DNA of 24,851 nt from a virus. Location of the stretch: the IMG/VR virus record IMGVR_UViG_3300001460_000185, positions 1-24,851 of that record; one strand, 5' to 3'. The position numbers and the translations under genes are program-made. This document shows, one piece after another, positions 7,935-14,516 of this stretch. Position 1 is the first letter of the stretch. Each line of letters begins with the position of its first letter. Below the pieces are notes generated by a model. The model was given only the letters and a program-made list of their open reading frames with translations. It had not been told where the DNA came from and did not search any database.

Positions 7935-8058
7935 ATTTAATCGCCTCGAATCTATTTAGGAGTGCTTCCGCATATCCCTTTATATCATCGTCATATCTTC
8001 CAAGGTGCAATAAAATAGTTATTGCATCCTCGGCAATTTTATACATACTATCAGCCAT
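7924..8058 (-). CDS. 44-residue helical protein
   Basis: This short frame lies between the Cas4-like nuclease and the next gene, overlapping the latter by 11 bases. The product is mostly one or two amphipathic helices (MADSMYKIAEDAITILLHLG, then a helix rich in Ala/Leu/Arg). It fills what would otherwise be a 128-base gap, which supports it being real. No ribosome binding site stands out upstream. Function unknown. Confidence 0.4.
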   Translation of the reverse strand: MADSMYKIAEDAITILLHLGRYDDDIKGYAEALLNRFEAIKYEQ

Positions 8059-8062
8059 AACA

Positions 8063-8992
8063 TCAAACCCATGTGTCTTCTTGTGCCGCATCACAGATAC
8101 CAAAGAAACTACAAAAAGAACAAGTCTTGTAGTAAAACTTAGTTGGAAATTGCTTCATTTCATAAGCCCTTAGTAGTTTTGCTATGCTATACATAACAGA
8201 AGTCATTGACCTCTTTTTAACTCCCTGTGCAAAAACATAGTTCGATACAGGATAATACCAACCCCAATGAGTTACAGGTATATTTGGGTCGAGACCGTTC
8301 TTAATAAGAACTTCTTCTGGTGCATTTTCAATAAGTAGTTGATAAAACGCCATTTCTTTACGCATACTTCCTGCCTTGTAGTCTTTCCACGGTCCTGTTT
8401 TAAACTCGAAAGGAACATAACCTCCGTTTTCCATAAAGATTCTATCAATGATTCCTTGTATATGAATCTTATAATCTCTTTGTAAGGTAAATGGTTCATA
8501 ATTAAGTGATGCATCTCCCTTGTATGGGCCTTGAGGGATGGTTATTTCCGCATCGAATTTACCTTCATTACATACTGGCAGATACTCATTTGTCTTATTT
8601 TCGGTTCTTGCTTCCAAGTATCGGTTTGTTTCAAACGATGCTATGTTTAGTGAAATATCATAGTATTCATCAATAGGTGTCATTTCTGTAATGTAATCGC
8701 TAACTTCATCAGCAGACATAGAATCTGCTTTCTTAACATCAAATTCATTAAAAAAATCCTCTCTATGATTGTGCAAGACCGTTCCCTTACGCATAGCCTC
8801 CGATTGGTCTTGGGGCAAACGCTGAATATAAGAAAAGTCATACTTTTTATTGCACCAATCAAAAGACCCAAGAGAAGACTTGGTTATTTTTAAGATTGGC
8901 ATAGACGGGTCATTGTAATTCTCCGGTTTCCAATCGTATGTAAATTCATCCATGCCGGATATAACTGCTTCATATTTTTCATCGTTATTCAT
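8063..8992 (-). CDS. Cas4/RecB-like PD-(D/E)XK nuclease with Fe-S cysteines
   Basis: This 309-residue nuclease has the PD-(D/E)XK motifs of the RecB/AddB/Cas4 group: RKGTVLHNH (H74), IQGIIDRIF (D183), VPFEFKTG (E196, K198) and a following QLLIE helix (Q218). Four cysteines, C47 in WCNKKYDF and C291, C294, C300 in CSFCSFFGIC, match the 4Fe-4S ligand pattern of Cas4 and AddB nucleases. No Cas1/Cas2 or CRISPR array is present, so a CRISPR role is unlikely. It probably resects DNA ends during viral recombination-dependent replication or degrades host DNA. It directly follows the PolB C-terminal half. Confidence 0.85.
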   Translation of the reverse strand: MNNDEKYEAVISGMDEFTYDWKPENYNDPSMPILKITKSSLGSFDWCNKKYDFSYIQRLPQDQSEAMRKGTVLHNHREDFFNEFDVKKADSMSADEVSDYITEMTPIDEYYDISLNIASFETNRYLEARTENKTNEYLPVCNEGKFDAEITIPQGPYKGDASLNYEPFTLQRDYKIHIQGIIDRIFMENGGYVPFEFKTGPWKDYKAGSMRKEMAFYQLLIENAPEEVLIKNGLDPNIPVTHWGWYYPVSNYVFAQGVKKRSMTSVMYSIAKLLRAYEMKQFPTKFYYKTCSFCSFFGICDAAQEDTWV

Positions 8993-9877
8993 TTAAAACC
9001 AATCCTCTAATTTTGTTTGTAGTTTTCCTGTTCTTATGCTTGATAAGTCCCAATTCATCGCTCGATAAATAGGTTCGGCCTTTTTCAAGACCTGTTGTGC
9101 GTAGTGTTCCCAATCCGGTTCATAATCATTGAAGTCTTCATAGGTTGTGCCGGACATATATTCCACCGGCTTTTGTTCCTTAGTCAATGGGTTGATAAAG
9201 GTGTCGTTATGTTTAACTTTGAGAAATAAATACGAATCATCAAAGGTCATACCTAATTTCTGTTTAGCGTATAAAACGCCAGCAATTCCCGAACCCACAC
9301 TTGGTCGTTTTCCTTGTAAAGTCACAAACTTGCTTGTTTCAGTGCCGCACTTTGAACACCATTTAATATCCAAACATTCGTACAATCCATACTTTGAATT
9401 GCATTCATTACACTTAACTGTGAATCTGTCACTTTTCAATCTGCTTCTTTTTACTAAAGCAGAAATTGGTATATCTTTTTGTAATGCGGTTGTATAGATT
9501 GCATACAAAAATGCATTTATTTTTCCCAAAGGTTGTTGATTAACCCACTTCTTTAGTGCGTTAGTTTGAATCTCTTTTGCGAAAGGAGTTTCGCTTACTC
9601 TCTTAGCGGTAAATCCTGTCATGGTGAACTTAGGTTCATTCAACCATTCCCCATCCTCCCAAGTAATCATCCCAGCATTTCTGTTTTTTGTTGTGCCAAC
9701 TCCTAATGCGGAGTAATACTTTTCAAATTCCAATACAACGGGGTGTTGTTCTAATCCCATTACATTAGGGAAGTGTTCCCTAACAGAAGACTCTATTTCT
9801 TTGATAGCATCTTGCGCTAATTCAACTGAATCTATTTGAACATAGATTGAGTCAGTGTGTCCATAAACTACTTTCAT
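8993..9877 (-). CDS. polB: DNA polymerase B, C-terminal half (motif C, thumb, PIP box)
   Basis: This 294-residue chain starts with the motif C strand, MKVVYGHTDSIYV, and continues with FEKYYSAL, the KNRNAG element, TGFTAKRVSETPF, and the thumb. The second metal-binding Asp (D9) is kept; the first Asp of the usual YGDTDS is His (H7). Residues 156-177 carry five cysteines (CNEC, YEC, CSKC), a zinc-ribbon-like insertion. The last eight residues, QTKLEDWF, form a PCNA-interacting box. ATG at 9877 overlaps the upstream stop as ATGA with GGGAG upstream; a TTG at 9892 is less likely. It must pair with the N-terminal half at 10872-12554. Confidence 0.9.
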   Translation of the reverse strand: MKVVYGHTDSIYVQIDSVELAQDAIKEIESSVREHFPNVMGLEQHPVVLEFEKYYSALGVGTTKNRNAGMITWEDGEWLNEPKFTMTGFTAKRVSETPFAKEIQTNALKKWVNQQPLGKINAFLYAIYTTALQKDIPISALVKRSRLKSDRFTVKCNECNSKYGLYECLDIKWCSKCGTETSKFVTLQGKRPSVGSGIAGVLYAKQKLGMTFDDSYLFLKVKHNDTFINPLTKEQKPVEYMSGTTYEDFNDYEPDWEHYAQQVLKKAEPIYRAMNWDLSSIRTGKLQTKLEDWF

Positions 9878-10101
9878 TGAGAGTTCTCCCAAATGTTTTG
9901 CTGTTCTTCTAAATGTTCTTCGTATTTGTTAATACGCCATTGTTGATAAACTATACCTTTAGGTAGTTTTGGTAATTTTGTCAAATCCGGTCTAGTAATT
10001 TTAGGTAGTAAAAAACTACCCAAAAACCACTTTTTCATTTTATTCCAAAGTTCACTGTTCAGAAGTCCATGTTCTGTTAATTCTAAGATATATCTATTCA
10101 T
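9874..10101 (-). CDS. 75-residue protein preceding PolB C-terminal half
   Basis: I do not recognise this protein. It has an N-terminal helix (MNRYILELTEHGLLNSELW), a basic, Trp/Phe-containing middle (KMKKWFLGSFLLPK), a Pro/Lys segment with two LPK elements (LTKLPKLPKG), and a charged C-terminal helix with many Glu and Gln. Its stop overlaps the PolB-C ATG, so the two are translationally coupled. A role in polymerase assembly is possible but rests only on position. Confidence 0.5.
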   Translation of the reverse strand: MNRYILELTEHGLLNSELWNKMKKWFLGSFLLPKITRPDLTKLPKLPKGIVYQQWRINKYEEHLEEQQNIWENSQ

Positions 10102-10105
10102 TCAA

Positions 10106-10276
10106 TCACCCCAAGTAATATGTAAATTTCATAGCAGGAGATTCGTGCATCTCTTGTAATTCTTGAATTGCTTTATACATCTTAACAAGATGTTCGTTCT
10201 CCTTATACAAGGATTCAATCTCCGCTTCCAACATTTTAATTTTCTTTTCCATTTGTTTCATTCCAATTTCTTTCAT
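10106..10276 (-). CDS. 56-residue coiled-coil protein
   Basis: The ATG overlaps the previous stop as ATGA. Residues about 5-44 form a Lys/Glu-rich heptad pattern (including KKIKMLEAEIESLYKENEHL), a convincing coiled coil, ending in a short aromatic tail (FTYYLG). Its size and composition suggest a dimerising or bridging peptide. It is one of six small genes between the two PolB halves. Function unknown. Confidence 0.5.
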   Translation of the reverse strand: MKEIGMKQMEKKIKMLEAEIESLYKENEHLVKMYKAIQELQEMHESPAMKFTYYLG

Positions 10277-10404
10277 AGTATCACCGCCATTATCGTTATG
10301 ATGGTTGCTATATTTACGATATTTACCATCATCAATATCTTATTGCTTTTAGCAATCATTAGAAGAAGTTCTTCTAGTAATTCGTTGGTTTTATCCATCA
10401 TCAT
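10273..10404 (-). CDS. 43-residue C-tail-anchored membrane peptide
   Basis: A perfect GGAGGA lies six bases before a run of three in-frame ATGs (10404, 10401, 10398), so the exact start among them is uncertain. A polar helix (KTNELLEELLLMIAKSNK) is followed by a hydrophobic C-terminal segment from about residue 24 to the end (ILMMVNIVNIATIITIMAVI) that could anchor the protein in a membrane. The start overlaps the previous stop and the stop overlaps the next start, both as ATGA. Function unknown. Confidence 0.5.
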   Translation of the reverse strand: MMMDKTNELLEELLLMIAKSNKILMMVNIVNIATIITIMAVIL

Positions 10405-10544
10405 ACATCTTCCTCCTTGAGAATTATAGCGTTCCTCTTTAAGTTGTTCATCATCTTAAGAATGTCACGAATTTCTTCTTTCGTGATTTCCCAAGTTTCA
10501 TCAGTATCATATGATACCTTTACTGTAATTAATTTAGTTTTCAT
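10401..10544 (-). CDS. 47-residue protein
   Basis: The ATG overlaps the previous stop as ATGA, and AGGAGG lies eight bases upstream. The product has an N-terminal beta strand (KLITVKVSYD), a short Trp-containing linker (ETWEITKEE) and a C-terminal helix of about 25 residues. The last codons (KEEDV) are made from the ribosome binding site of the next gene. No family recognised. Confidence 0.45.
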   Translation of the reverse strand: MKTKLITVKVSYDTDETWEITKEEIRDILKMMNNLKRNAIILKEEDV

Positions 10545-10768
10545 ACTCTTCGCCTCCTATACACATTTCTTCCTCCAGATGTTTTTTCTTGAATGCACAT
10601 ATTATTTAAGTAATAGCCTACCGAAACTGTACTTTGGATATATTGGCTATTTCGCCTAGAGCCAAGAATATGAGAATGTATTTGTTTTGCTGAGAAAGGT
10701 TCAGGATAATCCTTTATAGCCTCATCAATCCACTTCTTCATAAATCTATTTAGTTTTGGTTTTTTCAT
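10541..10768 (-). CDS. Small winged-helix-like DNA-binding protein
   Basis: The 75 residues have a basic start (MKKPKLNRFMKKW), helices typical of a winged helix (EPFSAKQIHSHILG and STVSVGYYLNNMCI), and a very basic wing and tail ending NVYRRRRV. The layout resembles the product at 16641-16946, which has LGNLMRRVADKTEMCIE in the equivalent helix position, so they may be distant paralogues. It probably binds DNA. It is coupled to its neighbours by ATGA overlaps on both sides. Confidence 0.55.
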   Translation of the reverse strand: MKKPKLNRFMKKWIDEAIKDYPEPFSAKQIHSHILGSRRNSQYIQSTVSVGYYLNNMCIQEKTSGGRNVYRRRRV

Positions 10769-10875
10769 TCTTCTTCACCTGTTATTTCTTTTATTATTCT
10801 TTCTGCTTCACACAACTTACAGTGATGCTTTGCCTCGAATTGAGGGTTGTGTTTTATTGGTTTTATGCATTTCAT
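10765..10875 (-). CDS. 36-residue Cys/His peptide directly after PolB N-terminal half
   Basis: The ATG overlaps the stop of the PolB N-terminal half as ATGA, and the stop overlaps the next start in the same way. It contains C3, H17-H18, C19 and C22 (HHCKLC), a possible small metal site, followed by a charged helix ending in three Glu. It is too short to assign. Coupling on both sides argues it is translated. Confidence 0.4.
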   Translation of the reverse strand: MKCIKPIKHNPQFEAKHHCKLCEAERIIKEITGEEE

Positions 10876-12554
10876 ACTTCCAACTCCTTCGCTTTGAATG
10901 CGGCTAAACGGATTGCTTCTCTTGCACTTGCTGTAATGCTTGCGGCCAAATTAACATCAGCCCAACCGAATCCTTGAAAGGCAACAATGCCATAAAAAGA
11001 AGCCATTAAACGCTTTACTGCCATTTGATTATTATGCCACTTAACTGCTTCTAAATCATCTCCGGCTTCCCTTGCATCTCGCATAAGTCGCTTATATTCA
11101 TTTCGCAACTCTTTCAGTTCAAGAACGGCTCTTGGCAACAAACCCAATTTATCTGTTTTGTAGTAAAGCATATGAGTTCTTTTTGCTTCGCTAAAATCCC
11201 TCGGTGTAGCAATATCACAACCAAATTCAGTAGGCTCTTCACTTTTAGTTTCCCATGAAATATTGCGAGCAATCATCATTGATGGGTACAATCCTGCAAA
11301 ATCAAAAGCGGCTACTTTAAGATGTAATCCATTTGTATTCTCACTAAGCGGGTCATAAATCATAGCACCTTCGTACTCTTCTCTTTTATCCACTTTACTT
11401 CCAGTCTTACAAATCCAATCTGCATTACGCATAAAGTAAATAGAACCCATATGACTTGCATAAAAACACGCTTCAAATGGTGCTTTAAGTAATCGTTGTA
11501 ATGCAATAATAGCCTCACTACAAAAGTTTGTTTCGTCTATTCGTACAAGCAATTCAACATCTATCAAAGCATATTTCAAATACGCTTCTGTGTCTTCAAG
11601 CCAACCCCTACGATAAAATTCATTCGGGTCTTCAAATTTAGTTTCTTTTGATTTACCTTCTCCGAATAAAGTCTGTGAAATATATTCAAGACTCATTGAT
11701 GGCAAAGTTCCTCTTTGTGAATCATTCCACTGACGCTCAAAAGCAAGGTCTAAATTGAGGGTTATGCGCCCCCCTAAAGGCTGTTGTATGGGAGAGAACC
11801 CACTTTCACCTTTAGAGAAAACAAAGCCATTACCAGCCTTCTTTACACCTTCTATGCGGTTAATAGGCGACATACGCATGGGGTTGATTCCCAACGCACA
11901 ACATCTTTCAAGTAGTTTAGGCAAATCGAACTTAAGTCCAAACCAAGCAATTAACATATCAGGGTCTTTATCAATCATATACTGAATAAAGGATTCAATC
12001 ATTTCTTTTTCAGTATTAAACCACTTAGTTTGAAACTCATGAATAGTTTTACCCGAAACCTGATGGTCAGTAATATTAGGTTCTAATCCTTTAGGAAACC
12101 ATACCCATTGATAATATTTTTTATCATAATTATCATAAACAACAATTACTGTAATCTTATCATGGTGTTCTCCACCTTGTTGCCATTCCATATCCCAATA
12201 CCACTTTCGCAGTTTAAATTCGGGTAGTTCGTCTAACTTATCAATAGCATATCTAAAACCAAAAGGTACATCTGCTTCGTATGTTTTATTCCACATCTTG
12301 CGAGCCTTGTAAATATCGGTGGCTTGTTCGACAATAACTTTTTTCAAGGGCTTTCCTTTTAATGAAAGCCAGTCACCCTTCTCATACTGGAAGGGTCTTG
12401 AAATATACTTGTTTAAGGTATAGTTCTCAAATTGAAACTCATCGTCTTCAATAAAGAAGTATGGTTCAAATGCTTCAAGTTTGAAGCGCCGTTCGCCGTT
12501 CTCTCTCCATGCTGTGTATATGTGTTTTTCATCTATGCATTTACTAATTATCAT
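10872..12554 (-). CDS. polB: DNA polymerase B, N-terminal half (exonuclease, motifs A and B)
   Basis: This 560-residue chain carries the 3'-5' exonuclease domain: WYWDMEW (D121, E123), AWFGLKFDLPKL (D210) and Y328-A-L-I-D332. EYEGAMIYDP links it to the polymerase domain. Motif A is AAFDFAGLYPSMM (catalytic D418); motif B is K514-RLMASFYG (Ala replaces the usual Asn of NSxYG). The chain ends at residue 560 just after the helix SAREAIRLAAFKAKELEV, exactly where single-chain enzymes run into motif C. Motif C is in the gene at 8993-9877. There is no intein sequence at the break. The Exo II Asn usually found before FD is not evident. Confidence 0.92.
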   Translation of the reverse strand: MIISKCIDEKHIYTAWRENGERRFKLEAFEPYFFIEDDEFQFENYTLNKYISRPFQYEKGDWLSLKGKPLKKVIVEQATDIYKARKMWNKTYEADVPFGFRYAIDKLDELPEFKLRKWYWDMEWQQGGEHHDKITVIVVYDNYDKKYYQWVWFPKGLEPNITDHQVSGKTIHEFQTKWFNTEKEMIESFIQYMIDKDPDMLIAWFGLKFDLPKLLERCCALGINPMRMSPINRIEGVKKAGNGFVFSKGESGFSPIQQPLGGRITLNLDLAFERQWNDSQRGTLPSMSLEYISQTLFGEGKSKETKFEDPNEFYRRGWLEDTEAYLKYALIDVELLVRIDETNFCSEAIIALQRLLKAPFEACFYASHMGSIYFMRNADWICKTGSKVDKREEYEGAMIYDPLSENTNGLHLKVAAFDFAGLYPSMMIARNISWETKSEEPTEFGCDIATPRDFSEAKRTHMLYYKTDKLGLLPRAVLELKELRNEYKRLMRDAREAGDDLEAVKWHNNQMAVKRLMASFYGIVAFQGFGWADVNLAASITASAREAIRLAAFKAKELEV

Positions 12555-12555
12555 T

Positions 12556-13323
12556 TTAATTACCTCCCGAATACGGGGCTTTTAATATCTTTCTATCTTG
12601 TCCCACAATAAGTAATGGGAACTCATCCTTTACATAAAAATTCAATGGCTGTAATGGCTCAAAGAAATTATGTAGTGGGCCAGAATACTCAAGTGTTGCC
12701 GCTTCACCGATATGCGATTGTACCTCAATCCCTTGTTCATACTTATTAGAAGCATTTGTAGTGCTTGAAAAGGTTAAGTTACCTTCATCAAAGTTTAATT
12801 TATAGACGCCGCTCTTGACCAATTCACAAAGACCAATGGCATCTTTAAACACTGTTGAATTTAACTTAAACGCACCCTCAAAGTTAGAAGAACCGAAAGC
12901 CCATAGTTTTTCTAATTCTTCTTCATAAGAGATGTGCTTAAGCATTTCACGAATCCTTACAATTGCATCCATGTTTGGGTGATTAACAACCACAGGTAGG
13001 GAAGCAACTTTACTTCCAGAAGAAAGTTTCAAAAAATCTCCACTTTCAAAAATCACATCATCGCCAAACTTTTTCAGATACGGGATAATTGTTTCAGCAT
13101 TACCAATAAAAGAACCATTGTTTATACCTACTACTTCTATTGTGATATTCATACCAAAGGTCATATCCCCATTCCAAATCTCCAAGTCATTACCAGCCAA
13201 AGTCATATAAAAATATGACCCCATCTTAGAAGAAGATAGGCCACTATTACCAAGATACTTTCCTTTACCTTGAATGTCTGATAATGCTTTCTCCATGCTT
13301 TTATTATTTACTACGAATTTCAA
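12556..13323 (-). CDS. pcn: Sliding clamp (PCNA-like)
   Basis: The 255 residues match the usual PCNA length (about 245-260). The fold is indicated by alternating strands and helices in two halves; the C-terminal segment LNFYVKDEFPLLIV followed by KILKAPY matches the end of archaeal PCNA (strand, then Pro-Leu, then LAP). The overall sequence is divergent. As a trimeric ring it would tether PolB, whose C-terminus has a PIP box, and other PIP-bearing proteins in this window. It sits between the RecA-like ATPase and PolB-N. Confidence 0.85.
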   Translation of the reverse strand: MKFVVNNKSMEKALSDIQGKGKYLGNSGLSSSKMGSYFYMTLAGNDLEIWNGDMTFGMNITIEVVGINNGSFIGNAETIIPYLKKFGDDVIFESGDFLKLSSGSKVASLPVVVNHPNMDAIVRIREMLKHISYEEELEKLWAFGSSNFEGAFKLNSTVFKDAIGLCELVKSGVYKLNFDEGNLTFSSTTNASNKYEQGIEVQSHIGEAATLEYSGPLHNFFEPLQPLNFYVKDEFPLLIVGQDRKILKAPYSGGN

Positions 13324-14093
13324 ATCTTACCCTCCCTTAATTCAGGAACACCGTTCCATTGAATATTAGGGGGAGTTCCTTCTCGCACAGTCCATTTGTT
13401 TCCAACTAAATTACCATTAGTCCTTGAACCAATTAATTCAGCAGTAAAATGCAACTCGTTCTTTACCTTCTTCTTTGAGCAGTAAATCTCTTGTTCGAGT
13501 TTTCCTCCCCAATCTTTCCAAGAAGGTTGCACACCAATGGGCGTGTTGTCAACATACTTTTCTGTTTCGTGAGTAATGTAAATTACATCACAGTTCAATT
13601 GGTAAATTGCTTCCAATAGGAAATAGAAAGTCTTATTTCTGTTACCATACTGAAACGGCATAATCTTTGTCACAACTCTTGGATTAGGATTAACCTTTAG
13701 AATACAACTGTCAAGCCAAGTATCAACACCATCCATAACGAATACAATATCTTCACCTGCTTCCATTTGTTCTTTAGCAAAGTTAATGAAGTCAAGAGAG
13801 TTTTGTTCGCTCTTGTCAATATCCATAATGTTATCCTTTCGCATTACAATAGGACAATATACATTGATTCGTTCTGTTGCATCATGGTGTTCAAACCAAG
13901 TTGATTCAACACCTCTATCCCAATCAAGAACATAAATATTCTTATCGGGGAAGTCCAATGCAATTCCAGTCTTTCCGGTCTTGGGTTCTCCCCAAATACC
14001 TAATACCATTCGTGCTTTTCGTTGCGCCCTTTTTTGAGCCATCAATTCTTTAAAGTTTGTTTTTTCTTTCTTAATCCCTAGCAAGCCAATCAC
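13320..14093 (-). CDS. RecA/RadA-like ATPase (Sak4-type)
   Basis: This 257-residue single-domain RecA-fold ATPase has Walker A GEPKTGKT (residues 35-42), Walker B DIVFVMDGVDTW and a following VIYITHETEK strand. It lacks the N-terminal HhH domain of full RadA, and its size and layout fit phage Sak4-type annealing or recombination proteins. The likely role is DNA pairing in recombination-dependent replication with the ssDNA-binding protein. The start is uncertain: GTG at 14093 gives a 23-base overlap with the previous gene, while TTG at 14084 has AGGTGA five bases upstream. The stop overlaps the PCNA ATG. Confidence 0.75.
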   Translation of the reverse strand: MIGLLGIKKEKTNFKELMAQKRAQRKARMVLGIWGEPKTGKTGIALDFPDKNIYVLDWDRGVESTWFEHHDATERINVYCPIVMRKDNIMDIDKSEQNSLDFINFAKEQMEAGEDIVFVMDGVDTWLDSCILKVNPNPRVVTKIMPFQYGNRNKTFYFLLEAIYQLNCDVIYITHETEKYVDNTPIGVQPSWKDWGGKLEQEIYCSKKKVKNELHFTAELIGSRTNGNLVGNKWTVREGTPPNIQWNGVPELREGKI

Positions 14094-14337
14094 CTATATC
14101 ATTTTCATTTATATCCACATCTTTACCATTAGCGGCACACCAAGATTTGATAATACCAAGCAGTTCTTCTTTTGATGAGCAAATCAATCTTGTTTCTTTA
14201 GTTCCGATATGGAACTTCATAAAGTATTCGCCCTTTCTTTTATCGTTTTCGTTCCAAGTTAAAAAGTCAACCTTTGCTAAATCAGCAATATAACTTTCCC
14301 CCTTAAGAATATATTTATTTTCTAATACATCATTCAT
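14071..14337 (-). CDS. Unknown 88-residue protein
   Basis: This protein has a strong GGAGG ribosome binding site and follows the only sizeable intergenic region of the operon. A beta-rich core (YILKGESYIADLAKVDFLTW, then EYFMKFHIGTKETRLI) precedes a C-terminal helix (KEELLGIIKSWCAANG). It is not a recognised family. Proximity to the RecA-like ATPase and ssDNA-binding protein suggests a recombination or replication accessory. Confidence 0.5.
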   Translation of the reverse strand: MNDVLENKYILKGESYIADLAKVDFLTWNENDKRKGEYFMKFHIGTKETRLICSSKEELLGIIKSWCAANGKDVDINENDIGDWLARD

Positions 14338-14516
14338 TTATTTTTCCTCCTTTTAGGATAGGCTTCGCACCCATTCGAGTATCAATTGTTTCCACAAGTT
14401 CACACTTACACTTGTTATACTCTTATTCCCGACATGAATTCTGTAATGTCGCCAACACATCATATCGCATCATAGTTAACCACGACATTTCTACGAGGGA
14501 ATAATAGGAATATCAA
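14338..14516 (-). promoter_or_regulatory. Intergenic region with inverted repeats, candidate promoter or control element
   Basis: This 179-base gap is the only substantial non-coding stretch of the minus-strand operon. It holds two stem-loops, each with a 6-base stem and 10-base loop: acaagt 14394-14399 with acttgt 14410-14415, and cgacat 14430-14435 with atgtcg 14446-14451. The aatgtcg at 14445-14451 can instead pair with cgacatt at 14483-14489, and attccc 14425-14430 with gggaat 14497-14502. A TATA-like AGTATAAC (minus strand, 14414-14421) could serve an internal promoter. A 21-codon frame (14423-14488) ends at TAA and stays open again to the next gene; I do not call it a gene. Confidence 0.35.

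Noticed and set aside
8272-8871. Additional minus-strand frames of 63-80 codons inside the Cas4-like gene
   Set aside because: They lie in other frames of a well-supported nuclease and have no ribosome binding site or motif.
8063-8992. Cas4-like nuclease as part of a CRISPR system
   Set aside because: No repeat array and no Cas1, Cas2 or effector gene is in the window; viral Cas4-like nucleases occur without CRISPR.
10163-10977. Three plus-strand frames of 73-85 codons opposite the gap between PolB halves
   Set aside because: They are Phe/Ile-rich antisense readings of the small minus-strand genes, with no ribosome binding sites and no family resemblance; the minus frames have linked starts and stops.
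8993-12554. PolB interruption as an intein, intron or frameshift
   Set aside because: No intein blocks or intron-like sequence border the break, the intervening genes are intact and coupled, and the two halves have their own starts and stops, so a split gene fits better.
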